64,000 bases of DNA. It comes from JBHEMK01 sp046262635. GTDB taxonomy: Bacteria > Actinomycetota > Thermoleophilia > Gaiellales > Gaiellaceae. The notes under the pieces are model-generated. The model saw only the letters and a program-made list of their open reading frames with translations, did not search any database and was not told the origin of the DNA. Location of the stretch: the NCBI GenBank assembly GCA_046262635.1, contig JBHEMK010000067.1, positions 1-64,000 on the forward strand, given 5' to 3'. Positions 27,064 to 36,199 of the stretch are shown piece by piece; the stretch's first letter is position 1, and every line of letters starts with the position of its first letter. A program made the position numbers and the translations under genes.

Positions 27064-27116
27064 CCGGCGGCCTCCCCTCCCCGCCCTCGCCGGCTAGCTG
27101 CTATTCCCCGGGCGGG
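27059..27116 (+). promoter_or_regulatory. gltB leader RNA hairpin/pseudoknot
   Basis: GCTAGCCGGCG (27059-27069) pairs perfectly over 11 bp with CGCCGGCTAGC (27088-27098), enclosing an 18-nt C-rich loop. The loop heptamer CCCGCCC (27080-27086) is complementary to GGGCGGG (27110-27116), 23 nt upstream of the probable gltB GTG. The leader TAG (27061-27063) is inside the 5' arm. Same architecture as at 4076-4130 and 33153-33202. Confidence 0.62.
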
Positions 27117-27139
27117 CCCCTCGATTGAAAGGTGTGCCG

Positions 27140-30100
27140 GTGCCGCGTCCTTCGGCGCTCGACATCGCGACCGGCGAGCGTGATGCCTGTGGCATCGGCT
27201 TCGTCGCCCGGCTCTCGGGTGAGCCCTCGCATGACGTCCTCGCCTCGCTTCTCGAGGCCCTCCGTCGCGTGCGCCACCGTGGAGCCGTGGCGGCCGACCA
27301 CCGCTCGGGCGACGGTGCCGGCGTGCTCCTCCCCCTGCCGCGGGCGCTCCAGCCCGAGCCGGGCGCCGGGCTCGCGATGGTCTTTCTGCGCGGGCCGGGC
27401 GGCCGGCTCGCGGTCGAGGAGGCGTGTGGCGCCGAGGGAATCGCCGTTCGCAGCTGGCGGGTGGTTCCCACCGACCCCGACGCGCTCGGCCCCGGCGCCC
27501 GGTCGTCGGCGCCGCTGATCGCCCAGGCGGTGCTCGAGCCGCCGCCCGATGCCCGCGACGGCGGCGAGCTGGCGGCGTTCCTCGCGCGCAAGCGGCTCGA
27601 CGGCGGGGACGCGGTCTACGCCGCCTCGCTGTCGTTTCGCACCGTCGTCTACAAGGCGCTCTGCGCCGCGGACCAGCTCGACGCGTTCTACGCCGACCTG
27701 CGCGATCCGGCGGTGGAGGTCGCTTTCGGGGTCTTCCACCAACGCTTCTCGACGAACACCGAACCCTCGTGGGAGCGCGCCCAGCCCTTCCGACTGCTGT
27801 GCCACAACGGCGAGATCAACGCGATCCGCGGCAACGTCAACTGGATGCGTGCACGAGCCGGCTCGCTCGGTTGGGACACCGAGCTCGGCGGCCCCGTCCT
27901 CGACGAGTCGAGCTCCGACTCGGGGATGCTCGACAACGCGCTGGAGCTGCTCGTGCGCGGAGGCCGCGACGTGCACCACGCCCTCGCGATGCTCGTGCCC
28001 CCGGCCTGGCAGGAGGACGCCGAGCTCGACCGCCCGGTCCGCGACTTCTACCGGTTCCACGCCGGCCTCGTCGAGCCCTGGGACGGCCCGGCCGGAATCG
28101 TCTTCACCGACGGCCGGGTCGTCGGCGCGGCGCTCGACCGTAACGGACTGCGCCCGCTCCGGTATGCCGTCGGGGGCGGGCTTGTCTGCTGCGCGTCCGA
28201 GGCCGGCGTCTTCGACTTCCCCGAGGGGACGACCGTGCGCCGCGGGCGACTCGGTCCCGGCGAGATGCTCGTCGTCGACCCGGAGGGGGGCCTCCAGCAC
28301 GACCAAGAGATCAAGGCGCGCCTCGCCGCCGCCTCCCCGTACGGGCGCTGGCTCTCGGAGTGGCGGCGAGCGGCGTCGACGGGGCAGCCCGTCCCTCCGC
28401 CCGACGAGGATCTCGCCGGTCGCCACGTCCTCTTCGGCTACACGCGTGAGGAGCTGTCCGTGATCGTCCGCCCCTCGGCCGCCCGCGGGCACGAACCGAC
28501 CTCCTCGATGGGCGACGACACCGCTCTGCCGCTGCTCGCCGGTCGGGCGCGGCCGCTCTACAGCTATTTCCGCCAGCGCTTCGCGCAGGTGACGAACCCG
28601 GCGATCGATCACATCCGCGAGCGCTTCGTGATGTCGCTCGGCACGCTGCTCGGCGCGCGCGCGCCGCTGCTCGTCGAGGCTCCGGAGGACGCGGCGGGGA
28701 TTGAGCTGGAGAGCTTTTTCCTCTTCCCGTCCGCGCTCCAGGAGCTCGCGGTCGTCCGCCTCGATGCGACCTTCGATCCCTCGGAGGGACTCGCCGGCGC
28801 CTGCGCCCGGCTTGGCTCCGCGGCAGAGGCGGCCGTGCGGGAAGGGCACGGGATGCTCCTCCTCTCCGATGCCGGGGCCTCTCCGGGGCGGCCGCCCGTG
28901 CCGATGCTGCTCGCGACCTCCACCGTGCACCACCGGCTCGTTCGAGCCGGCATGCGGACGCTCGCGACGCTGGTCGTGGAGAGCGACGAGCCGCGCGAGG
29001 TGCACCACTTTGCCTGCCTGCTCGGCTTCGGAGCCGAGGCGATCTCGCCTCGGCTCGCGCTCCAGACCGTCGCCGCCCTGGCCGAGGCGGACCGGATCGG
29101 CGGCGACCGGCCCTCGCCCGCCGCGGCGCAGCTGCGCTTCAGGCAGTCGGTCGAGGACGGCGTCCTCAAGGTGATGTCGAAGATGGGCATCTCCGACGTC
29201 GCGAGCTACTGCGGAGCGCAGATCTTCGACGCCCTCGGTCTCGACCGGGCGCTCGTCCAGTCCGCATTCCCGGGGACGCCGTCGGGAGTCGGCGGGATCG
29301 GGCTGGCCGAGCTCGAGGCAGAGACCGTCGCCCGGGCGGGCGCGGGCGCCGGGGCGAAGCCGAGGCTCGAGAACCCCGGCTACGTGAAGTTCCGCAAGGG
29401 CGGCGAGCCGCACGCAACGACCCCGGAGGTCGTCGACGCGCTCCAGGCGGCCGTCGGCACCAGCGACCTCGCGGCCGCGCATGCGCTGCGCCGGGCCGTG
29501 ACGGCGGACGGCGGCTCGGCCGCCTATGCCCGCTTCGCCGCGCTCGTCAACGGGCGCGAGCCGATGGAGCTCCGCGACCTGCTCGAGTTGAGCCCGGCGG
29601 AGCGCCCTGTTTCCCTCGACGAGGTCGAGCCGGCGGAGTCCCTCGTCAAGCGGTTCTCGAGCGGCGGCATGTCGCACGGCGCCCTGTCGGCGGAGGCGCA
29701 CGAGACGATCGCGATCGCCTTCAACAACCTCGGCGGCCGCTCAAACTGCGGCGAGGGAGGGGAGGATCCCGCCCGCTACCGCACCGACCGGAACTCGCGC
29801 ATCAAGCAGATCGCCTCCGGGCGCTTCGGGGTCACGGCCGCGTACGCCGCCTTCGCCTCGGAGCTCCAGATCAAGATCGCCCAGGGCTCGAAGCCGGGCG
29901 AGGGGGGCCAGTTGCCCGGCCACAAGGTCAGTCCCGAGATCGCGCGCCTGCGCCACACCCGGCCCGGGATCGCCCTGATCTCTCCGCCGCCCCACCACGA
30001 CATCTACTCGATCGAGGATCTCGCGCAGCTGATCTTCGACCTGAAGCAGGTCAACCCCGCCGCGGACGTCTCAGTCAAGCTCGTCGCCGAGGCCGGCGTC

Positions 30101-31510
30101 GGCCTCGTCGCCGCCGGGGTCGTCAAGGCGCTCGCCGACGTCGTCCACATCGCCGGCGCCGACGGCGGCACGGGCGCGAGCCCGCTCTCCTCGATCAAAC
30201 ACGCGGGCGGCCCGTGGGAGCTCGGCCTCGTCGAGGCACAGCGGGCGCTCGTCGAGAACGGCCTGCGCGGACGGGCGCGGCTCCGCGTCGACGGCGGGAT
30301 CAAGACTGGGCGCGACGTCGTCGTCGCTGCCCTCCTCGGCGCCGACGAGGTCAGCTTCGGCACCGCGCTCCTCCTCGCCGAAGGCTGTCTGATGGTCCGC
30401 TCCTGCCACGTCGACACCTGTCCGGTCGGGATCGCGACGCAGCGGCCGGAGCTGCGGGCCAAGTTCGGCGGGACGCCGGCGATGATCGAGAACTACCTGC
30501 TCCTCGTCGCGGAGGAGGTCAGGCGCCACCTCGCCGCGCTCGGCCTGCGCACGTTCGACGAGGCGGTCGGCCGCAGCGACCTGCTGCGCCGCCGAGGCCC
30601 GGGCGGCGGGCGCTCGAGCCTGCTGGAGCTCGACGCGCTGGTCGTGCCGCCCGCGGGCGGCGACCTCCGCTACGCGGGCCAAGCCACTCCGGTGGCCTCG
30701 GGAGGCGAGCTGGGCGAGCGGGTCGCAGCCGACCCGCGGCGCCGCGAGCCGAGCTACCGGATCCACAACCGCGATCGTGCCGTCGGCGCCCGCCTCGCGG
30801 GCGAGCTCGCCCGCGTCGGCGGGCGTAGCGGCGCACTTCGCCGCTACCACTTCCAGGGCACCGCGGGCCAGAGCTTCGGGGCGTTCCTTCCCGACGGCGT
30901 CGAGTTCGTCCTCGACGGCGACGCGAACGACTACGTCGGCAAGAGCCTGAGCGGCGGCCGGATCGTCATCCGCCCGCCGGCCGGCGACGCGGGCGACCCC
31001 TGCCTCGCCGGCAACACGCTGCTCTACGGGGCCACCGGAGGCGATCTCTACTGCGCGGGCTCGGCCGGCGAGCGCTTCGCCGTCCGCAACTCGGGCGCGA
31101 CCGCGGTCGTCGAGGGGGTGGGCTCGAACGCCTGCGAGTACATGACAAGCGGGACGGTGGTCGTCCTCGGGCCGATCGGCCGCAATCTCGCGGCCGGCAT
31201 GACCGGCGGCGAGGTCTTCGTCCACGACCCGCACGGTCTGCTGCCGCTGCGGCTCAACGGCCAGCTCGTGACCGCGGAGAGGCCGGACGCCGAGGCCGCC
31301 GACCGGCTCGAGGCCCTGCTCGAGCGGCACCGGGGCCACACGGGCTCGGCGCGGGCCGCCGGGCTGCTCCTCGCCTGGCCGCGAGCGGCGGACGAGTTCC
31401 GGCTGGTTCGGCCCCGGGCCGAGGTGGGGCGAATCGAGGCGGAGGCCGAGGGAACCGAGCAGACGGAGCCCGCCGCCGACCGGGACGGCTTGGGCGTCCC
31501 GGCTGCGTAG
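27140..31510 (+). CDS. gltB: Glutamate synthase large subunit
   Basis: About 1456 aa, full-length GltB, making two glutamates from glutamine and 2-oxoglutarate. Order of domains: a short propeptide, then a class II glutaminase starting at Cys (DACGIGFVARLSG, residue about 17), the central domain (about 440-720), the FMN/2-oxoglutarate barrel (about 790-1160: KPGEGGQLPGHKV, GADGGTGASPLSSIKHAG, the Fe-S segment CHVDTCPVGIATQ) and the GXGXG helix (NDYVGKSLSGGRIVIRPP). GTG 27140 has AAAGG 7 nt upstream; TTG 27125 is possible. No gltD follows, so the small subunit is encoded elsewhere or the enzyme uses another electron donor. A leader ORF and RNA hairpin precede it. Confidence 0.95.
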   Translation: MPRPSALDIATGERDACGIGFVARLSGEPSHDVLASLLEALRRVRHRGAVAADHRSGDGAGVLLPLPRALQPEPGAGLAMVFLRGPGGRLAVEEACGAEGIAVRSWRVVPTDPDALGPGARSSAPLIAQAVLEPPPDARDGGELAAFLARKRLDGGDAVYAASLSFRTVVYKALCAADQLDAFYADLRDPAVEVAFGVFHQRFSTNTEPSWERAQPFRLLCHNGEINAIRGNVNWMRARAGSLGWDTELGGPVLDESSSDSGMLDNALELLVRGGRDVHHALAMLVPPAWQEDAELDRPVRDFYRFHAGLVEPWDGPAGIVFTDGRVVGAALDRNGLRPLRYAVGGGLVCCASEAGVFDFPEGTTVRRGRLGPGEMLVVDPEGGLQHDQEIKARLAAASPYGRWLSEWRRAASTGQPVPPPDEDLAGRHVLFGYTREELSVIVRPSAARGHEPTSSMGDDTALPLLAGRARPLYSYFRQRFAQVTNPAIDHIRERFVMSLGTLLGARAPLLVEAPEDAAGIELESFFLFPSALQELAVVRLDATFDPSEGLAGACARLGSAAEAAVREGHGMLLLSDAGASPGRPPVPMLLATSTVHHRLVRAGMRTLATLVVESDEPREVHHFACLLGFGAEAISPRLALQTVAALAEADRIGGDRPSPAAAQLRFRQSVEDGVLKVMSKMGISDVASYCGAQIFDALGLDRALVQSAFPGTPSGVGGIGLAELEAETVARAGAGAGAKPRLENPGYVKFRKGGEPHATTPEVVDALQAAVGTSDLAAAHALRRAVTADGGSAAYARFAALVNGREPMELRDLLELSPAERPVSLDEVEPAESLVKRFSSGGMSHGALSAEAHETIAIAFNNLGGRSNCGEGGEDPARYRTDRNSRIKQIASGRFGVTAAYAAFASELQIKIAQGSKPGEGGQLPGHKVSPEIARLRHTRPGIALISPPPHHDIYSIEDLAQLIFDLKQVNPAADVSVKLVAEAGVGLVAAGVVKALADVVHIAGADGGTGASPLSSIKHAGGPWELGLVEAQRALVENGLRGRARLRVDGGIKTGRDVVVAALLGADEVSFGTALLLAEGCLMVRSCHVDTCPVGIATQRPELRAKFGGTPAMIENYLLLVAEEVRRHLAALGLRTFDEAVGRSDLLRRRGPGGGRSSLLELDALVVPPAGGDLRYAGQATPVASGGELGERVAADPRRREPSYRIHNRDRAVGARLAGELARVGGRSGALRRYHFQGTAGQSFGAFLPDGVEFVLDGDANDYVGKSLSGGRIVIRPPAGDAGDPCLAGNTLLYGATGGDLYCAGSAGERFAVRNSGATAVVEGVGSNACEYMTSGTVVVLGPIGRNLAAGMTGGEVFVHDPHGLLPLRLNGQLVTAERPDAEAADRLEALLERHRGHTGSARAAGLLLAWPRAADEFRLVRPRAEVGRIEAEAEGTEQTEPAADRDGLGVPAA

Positions 31511-31617
31511 ATCGCCTCACGCGACGACGCGGTCGAAGGCCCGTGAGCGGATAGTCTCCCTGCGGCGCGCGGCCCGCTGTGGCTGGGGATTCGAGGGCCG
31601 CGGCTAGACTCCCGCAG

Positions 31618-31971
31618 ATGACGGCACACACACTCGAGAGCACCGACGAGAGGCGCGATGCGGTCGCCGCGTCCGCGGACATCATCGGTGCGAAGTGGAC
31701 CGCGCTCCTGATTTACGACCTCGCCGCAGGCACGAGGCGGTTCCGCGAGCTCGAGCAGTCGTGCTCGGGGATCAGCAGCCGGACGCTGGCCGAGCGCCTG
31801 CGCGCGCTCGAGCGGACCGGCATCGTCCGCCGTCGCAGCTACCCCGAGTCGCCGCCGCGGGTCGAGTACGAGCTGACCGAAAAAGGGCAGGACCTCCTGC
31901 CGATCATCGACGCGATGACCGCATTCGGGCGCTCGTGGGCAGCGATCTCCGCGGCGCCGCTCGCCCGCTAG
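31618..31971 (+). CDS. HxlR-family transcriptional regulator
   Basis: 117 aa with the HxlR winged helix: DIIGAKWTALLIYDLAAGTR, FRELEQSCSGISSRTLAERL, RALERTGIVRRRSYPESPPR, VEYELTEKGQDLLPIIDAM. These regulators often respond to redox or aldehyde stress, but the target is unknown. A TAGACT box 7 nt before the ATG suggests a leaderless mRNA. The 3' end overlaps the convergent threonine synthase-like gene by 4 bp. Confidence 0.82.
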   Translation: MTAHTLESTDERRDAVAASADIIGAKWTALLIYDLAAGTRRFRELEQSCSGISSRTLAERLRALERTGIVRRRSYPESPPRVEYELTEKGQDLLPIIDAMTAFGRSWAAISAAPLAR

Positions 31972-33152
31972 ACCCCGAGCGCTGCGAGCAGCGTGTCGAC
32001 GTCCGGGCCGATCTCCTCGGCCGCGAGCACGTCCTGGTCGCCGTAGGGCTCGAGTGCGCTGCCGGTGAGGACCAGCACCACCTGCTCGCCGTTCGCGATC
32101 GCGCCTGTCCGGACGAGCTCGAGCAGCGCACCGACGGCGACGCCGCCGGCCGAGTCGGCGGGCACACCGGCCAGCTCGGCCAGGAACCCCGTATGCGCTG
32201 CGATCTGCTCCTCGGCCACGGCGTGGATCGCGCCGCCCGACATGCGCGCCGCCCCGACGGCCAGCTCCCCGTACGCCGGATCGCCGATCGCCAGGGAGCG
32301 CGCCTCCGTGTCCGGGCGCACCCGCGACGGCTGGCGGTCCTCCGCCCACGCGGCCGCGAGCGGCGGGCACCCGCTCGCCTGCGCGCCGTAGAGCCGCGGT
32401 GAGGCCCCGTCAGCGGCCCCGAGGGTGACGAGCTCGTTGAAGCCCTGGGCGAGCTTGGCGAAGAGGGTGCCTGACGCTACCGGCAGTACGACGGCATCCG
32501 GCAGGCCGCCGAGCTGCTCGGCGAGCTCAAACGCGATCGTCTTTGCACCCTCTGCGGCCATCGCATGCAGGTTGCCCCCGACGAACCCCCAGGGGAACAG
32601 CCCTTCCAGCTCGCGCTCGAGTTTGCAGCAGTCGTCGAAGCTGCCGGTGACGCCGAAGACCCGGGCCCCATAGGTCTGCACCGGCACGAGCGGCAGGTCC
32701 TCGCTCGGGCAGAGGACGACCGCCTCGAGCCCGGCCGCGGCGCAGCGGGCGGCGACCGCCTCCGCGAGATTCCCGGTGGAAGCGCAGCAGACGGTCTCGA
32801 AGCCGAACGCCTCGGCCGCGGCGACCGCCGTCGCGGCGAGCCGGTCCTTGAACGAGTGGGTGGGATTCGCGCCCTCGAGCTTGAGCAGGAGCTCGACCCC
32901 GAGGATCTGGGAGAGCCGAGGGGCTGGCACGAGCGGGGTCATTCCGGGCGAGCTGGACTCTGCCGGTACGTGCGGCAGCAGATCGGCGTAGCGCCACATC
33001 GACTGCGGCGACGAGCCGTTCCCGGGCACGAGCCGCGCCCCCGAGAGGTCGTAGTCGACGTCGAGCGGGCCGTGACAGGCCGTGCAGGCCGCACGGGGTG
33101 CCAGGGCCTGGGTCCGCTCGCAGAGCCGACAGCGGAGAACCGCCGCTCTCAT
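31968..33152 (-). CDS. Threonine synthase-like PLP enzyme, paralog 3 (zinc-ribbon form)
   Basis: 394 aa. An N-terminal zinc ribbon (LRCRLCERTQ and AACTACHGPLDV) is followed by a fold-type II PLP domain with the Lys in NPTHSFKDRLAATAV and the loop ASTGNLAEAVAARCA. It is closer to the copy at 7572 than to the operon thrC at 13902. The substrate is unproven: threonine synthase or a relative with another nucleophile. GGAGGCGGAGAG lies directly before ATG 33152; the 9 nt adjoining the ATG are complementary to an upstream hairpin loop, so initiation is probably controlled. Confidence 0.72.
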   Translation of the reverse strand: MRAAVLRCRLCERTQALAPRAACTACHGPLDVDYDLSGARLVPGNGSSPQSMWRYADLLPHVPAESSSPGMTPLVPAPRLSQILGVELLLKLEGANPTHSFKDRLAATAVAAAEAFGFETVCCASTGNLAEAVAARCAAAGLEAVVLCPSEDLPLVPVQTYGARVFGVTGSFDDCCKLERELEGLFPWGFVGGNLHAMAAEGAKTIAFELAEQLGGLPDAVVLPVASGTLFAKLAQGFNELVTLGAADGASPRLYGAQASGCPPLAAAWAEDRQPSRVRPDTEARSLAIGDPAYGELAVGAARMSGGAIHAVAEEQIAAHTGFLAELAGVPADSAGGVAVGALLELVRTGAIANGEQVVLVLTGSALEPYGDQDVLAAEEIGPDVDTLLAALGV

Positions 33153-33202
33153 CTCTCCGCCTCCGGTGAAGCTGCTAGTCGGTGGGGCGGAGAGCCGGCT
33201 AG
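33153..33202 (-). promoter_or_regulatory. Leader RNA pseudoknot covering the ribosome-binding region of the threonine synthase-like gene
   Basis: The hairpin CUAGCCGG (33202-33195) with CCGACUAG (33182-33175) has one mismatch and a 12-nt loop. The loop part CUCUCCGCC (33194-33186) is perfectly complementary over 9 bp to GGCGGAGAG (33161-33153), which abuts the ATG at 33152. Pairing would occlude the ribosome-binding site. The leader stop codon UAG (33201-33199) sits in the 5' arm. This is the clearest of the three related elements. Confidence 0.66.
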
Positions 33203-33264
33203 CGCGCGTGCGGGCGCACGATCACGAGAATCTCGAGCTCAAACATGATCGTCGCGCCCACCAT
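33199..33264 (-). CDS. Leader ORF of the threonine synthase-like gene
   Basis: A 21-codon ORF, MVGATIMFELEILVIV then RPHAR and TAG, rich in Ile, Val and Leu, with one Thr and two Met. The ATG is 7 nt after the -10 box, so it is probably leaderless. It ends CGC TAG inside the hairpin arm, as in the pheA and gltB leaders. Confidence 0.52.
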   Translation of the reverse strand: MVGATIMFELEILVIVRPHAR

Positions 33265-33271
33265 TGGTCAG

Positions 33272-33300
33272 AGGGTACTGGACCTGCCTGCACCGCGCAA
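33272..33300 (-). promoter_or_regulatory. Promoter of the threonine synthase-like leader
   Basis: TTGCGC (33300-33295), a 17-bp spacer and TACCCT (33277-33272) on the minus strand, with the leader ATG 7 nt downstream. Confidence 0.5.
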
Positions 33301-33760
33301 CGCGACGACCCTCGCCGGTGTTCAGGAGCGCGGCCGCGATGCCGGCGATCGAGGCATCTTCGGCAGCCGCACCTCCTCGTCGCCGGCCCGAACAGCTATC
33401 TCGACCTGAACGAGCTGCGCTCGCGCGGTCTCGCGTGGTCGGAGCTGCTCGCGGGCCGGGTCGGCGAGGCCGTCCGCGTCGGTGTCCCGCACGGCGACGG
33501 GGTCCTGATCATCCACCACGTGTTCCGTCCCGACGCAAGCCTGCAGATCCTCGAGGTCGGAGCGCTACACGCACATCTCCGCCGCGGCGCTGCGCCGCGA
33601 GCTGGCCCTCGTGCGCGACCGGCGGCTACGCCCTCGAGCGGGAGGAGGCGGTGCTCGGCGAGGGGGCGATCGGCGTCGCGGCCCGCGCGAGCGAGTGCTT
33701 CGGCGCACGCCCGAGGTAACCGTGGCTGCCGCCGTGATCGAGGCCCTCGCGGGATCTCGC
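33301..33760 (+). pseudogene. Decayed IclR-type regulator
   Basis: Fragments in different frames resemble an IclR effector domain. LVAGPNSYLDLNELRSRGLA, VGVPHGDGVLIIHHVFRPDA and SLQILEVGA are in one frame (about 33385-33570). GYALEREEAVLGEGAIGVAA is in another (about 33620-33700). The DNA-binding domain is missing and at least two shifts are needed to join the pieces. Probably a dead regulator between the threonine synthase-like gene and the arg operon. Confidence 0.5.
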
Positions 33761-33788
33761 GCGGCCTCGGCGCCCCCCGCTGGCCCGG

Positions 33789-34997
33789 CTAGCGTCCGAT
33801 CCGGTCGCGGGCGGCAGCGAGCGCGGCCCGGACCCCGCCGGGACCGGGCGCGCGGCGAGCCGCAGGGGCCGGCGGCTCGAAGGTCCCCGCGCGCACGTCG
33901 GCCGCCACGCGCTCGTGCGCGTCGCGGAACGGCACGCCTTCGAGCACGAGCGCCTCGGCCGCATCGGTCGCCCCGAGCAGCGGGTCGGCCGTGGCCGCGG
34001 CGAGGGCGTCGCGGTCGAAGTCGATGCCGGCGACGAGCACCGCCAGCGCCCCGAGGGCTCCGCGCACGTCGCGCCGCGCGGCGAAGACCGGCTCCTTGTC
34101 TTCCTGCAGGTCGCGGTTGTAGGCGAGCGGCAGTCCCTTCAGCGTCGCGAGCAGTCCCGTCAGGCGGCCGACCGCGGTGCCCCCCTTCCCCCGGACGAGC
34201 TCGGCGACGTCCGGATTGAGCTTCTGCGGCATCATGGACGAGCCGCTCGACGCCTCCTCGGGAAGGTGGGCGAAGCCGAACTCGGTGGTCACCCAGAGGC
34301 AGAGCTCCTCGCCGATCCGCGACAGGTGCGAATGGAGCACGGCGCAGGCGTAGAGGTAGTCGAGCGCGAAGTCGCGATCGGCGACGGCGTCGAGTGAGTT
34401 GCGCATCTGCTCCGGCGGCGCCGCGAGCGGCAGCGTCGAGCCGGCCAGCGCGCCGGCGCCGAGCGGCGACGGCCGCGCCTGGGCGGCGGCGAACCCGAAG
34501 CGCGTCTCGTCGCGCTCGAGCATCTCGATCCAGGCGAGCAGGTGGTGCCCGACCGTGACCGGCTGGGCGCGCTGGAGGTGCGTGTAGCCCGGCATCGGCG
34601 TGCCGGCTTCCGCCTCGGCCCGCTCGAGGACGACTCGCGCGAAGGAGTGAATCGCCTCGACCGCCTCCCCGCAGGCATCCTCGACGTAGAGGCGCAGCGC
34701 CGCGGCCACCTGATCGTTGCGAGAGCGGCCAGCGTGGATCTTCCGTCCGATCCCGCCGAGCTGGCGCTCGATCGCCGAATGCACGTCCTCGTCGGCTCGA
34801 TCGACCGCGGCGATCGCCGCCAGCAGCGTCTGGGCCTCGGCGAGCTCCTCGTCTGTGAGGATCCCGGCGGCGGCGAGCCGCCGCGCGTGCAGCGCGGTCG
34901 CCCGGAGGTCGTACGGCAGTAGCTCGGCGTCCTCGACCCGGAGGAAGTTCCAGACCTCGGGCGCGAGCTGCGCGCCGACCCGGCCGGCCCAGAGCAT
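33789..34997 (-). CDS. argH: Argininosuccinate lyase
   Basis: 402 aa; splits argininosuccinate to arginine and fumarate. Superfamily signatures: SRNDQVAAALRLY, TPMPGYTHLQRAQPVTVGHH and the fumarase/lyase signature SSGSSMMPQKLNPDVAELVR with the catalytic Ser. It is shorter than typical ArgH (about 450-470 aa); the loss is mainly in the C-terminal segment, which here ends in an Ala/Pro/Arg-rich tail, though the active-site loops are complete. The ATG overlaps the argG stop (TGATG). Last gene of the arg operon. Confidence 0.92.
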   Translation of the reverse strand: MLWAGRVGAQLAPEVWNFLRVEDAELLPYDLRATALHARRLAAAGILTDEELAEAQTLLAAIAAVDRADEDVHSAIERQLGGIGRKIHAGRSRNDQVAAALRLYVEDACGEAVEAIHSFARVVLERAEAEAGTPMPGYTHLQRAQPVTVGHHLLAWIEMLERDETRFGFAAAQARPSPLGAGALAGSTLPLAAPPEQMRNSLDAVADRDFALDYLYACAVLHSHLSRIGEELCLWVTTEFGFAHLPEEASSGSSMMPQKLNPDVAELVRGKGGTAVGRLTGLLATLKGLPLAYNRDLQEDKEPVFAARRDVRGALGALAVLVAGIDFDRDALAAATADPLLGATDAAEALVLEGVPFRDAHERVAADVRAGTFEPPAPAARRAPGPGGVRAALAAARDRIGR

Positions 34998-36199
34998 CAA
35001 ACCGCTGCGGCCTTTCGCTCCCGTGCGGCCACGAGCACGGTCTCGAGCGCGGTGATCGCGATCAGTCCCTCCGCCGCCCGGTGGGGAAACGTCTCGCCCG
35101 TCGCGTACGAGGCGAGCGTCTCGGCATAGAGCGCATACTCCGACCGCCGCCCCGCGACCGTGGCAAGACCTGCGTGCAGGAGGAGGCGCACCTCGCCGGT
35201 GACGAGCTCCTGGGTCTTCGCGAAGAAGGCGTCGTAGGCCTCCCGGACCGGCGAGAACCAGAAGCCGTCGTAGACGAGCTTGGCCCACTTCGGCTCGAGC
35301 TCGCGTTTCGCGGCGGCCTCGCCCGTGGTCAGGATCAGATCCTCGAGTGCCGAGTGCGCGGTGATCAGTCCGATCGCCGCCGGGGCCTCGTAGAGCTCGC
35401 GGCTCTTGATCCCGACCGCGCGGTTCTCGATCATGTCGATCCGCCCGATCCCGTACGGTCCCGCCAGCCCGTTCAGGGCGGTGATCAACGCGTGCAGCGG
35501 CAGCTCCTCCCCGTCGAGCGAGACGGGTCTGCCCTCCTCGAAGCCGACGACGACCTCGAGCGGCGCGGGCGCAACCGACGGCGACGCCGTCAGCACGAAC
35601 GCATCCTCGGGCGGCGCCGCCCACGGGTCCTCGAGCACGCCCGCCTCGATCGCCCGGCCGAAGAGGTTGTCGTCGATCGAGTAGGGCGAGCCCTGGGTTG
35701 CCTCGACGGGGATGCCGCGGGACTCGGCGTAGGCGATCTCCTCGTCCCGCGTCCACACGGTGTCGCGCAGCGGCGCGATCACCTTCACGCCCGGAAACTT
35801 CGCCTTGAACGCGAGCTCGAACCGGAGCTGGTCGTTCCCTTTGCCGGTACAGCCGTGGGCGACCGCCTCCGCGCCGAGCTCGAGCCCGAGCGCCGCGACG
35901 GCCTCGGCGATCACCGGACGCGAGAGTGCGGAGATCAGCGGGTACTTGCCCTCGTAGAGCGCGTTCGCGGCGAGGGACTTCGCCACCTGCTCGTTGGCGA
36001 AGGCCTCCTTGCGGTCGAGCAGGATCACGTCATCGGCGCCGGCCGCCTGCCCGCGTGCGCAGGCGGGCTGGAAGTCGGCGGTCTGGCCCACGTCCACGAT
36101 CACGGCGACGATCTCGTCGTAGCCGTAGTCCTCCTTCAGCCAGCTGATCATGCAGCTCGTGTCGAGGCCGCCCGAGTAGGCGAGCACGGCGGTCTTCAT
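34997..36199 (-). CDS. argG: Argininosuccinate synthase
   Basis: ArgG, 400 aa, joins citrulline and aspartate with ATP. The N-terminal P-loop AYSGGLDTSCMISWL, the HGCTGKGNDQLRFELAFKA motif near residue 113 and the citrulline/aspartate loop EATQGSPYSIDDNLFGRAIE are intact. It follows argR with a TGATG overlap. Confidence 0.95.
   Translation of the reverse strand: MKTAVLAYSGGLDTSCMISWLKEDYGYDEIVAVIVDVGQTADFQPACARGQAAGADDVILLDRKEAFANEQVAKSLAANALYEGKYPLISALSRPVIAEAVAALGLELGAEAVAHGCTGKGNDQLRFELAFKAKFPGVKVIAPLRDTVWTRDEEIAYAESRGIPVEATQGSPYSIDDNLFGRAIEAGVLEDPWAAPPEDAFVLTASPSVAPAPLEVVVGFEEGRPVSLDGEELPLHALITALNGLAGPYGIGRIDMIENRAVGIKSRELYEAPAAIGLITAHSALEDLILTTGEAAAKRELEPKWAKLVYDGFWFSPVREAYDAFFAKTQELVTGEVRLLLHAGLATVAGRRSEYALYAETLASYATGETFPHRAAEGLIAITALETVLVAARERKAAAV

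Noticed and set aside
27101..29701. 866-codon minus-strand frame opposite gltB
   Set aside because: Pure codon-bias shadow; no recognisable motif, and gltB is unmistakable.
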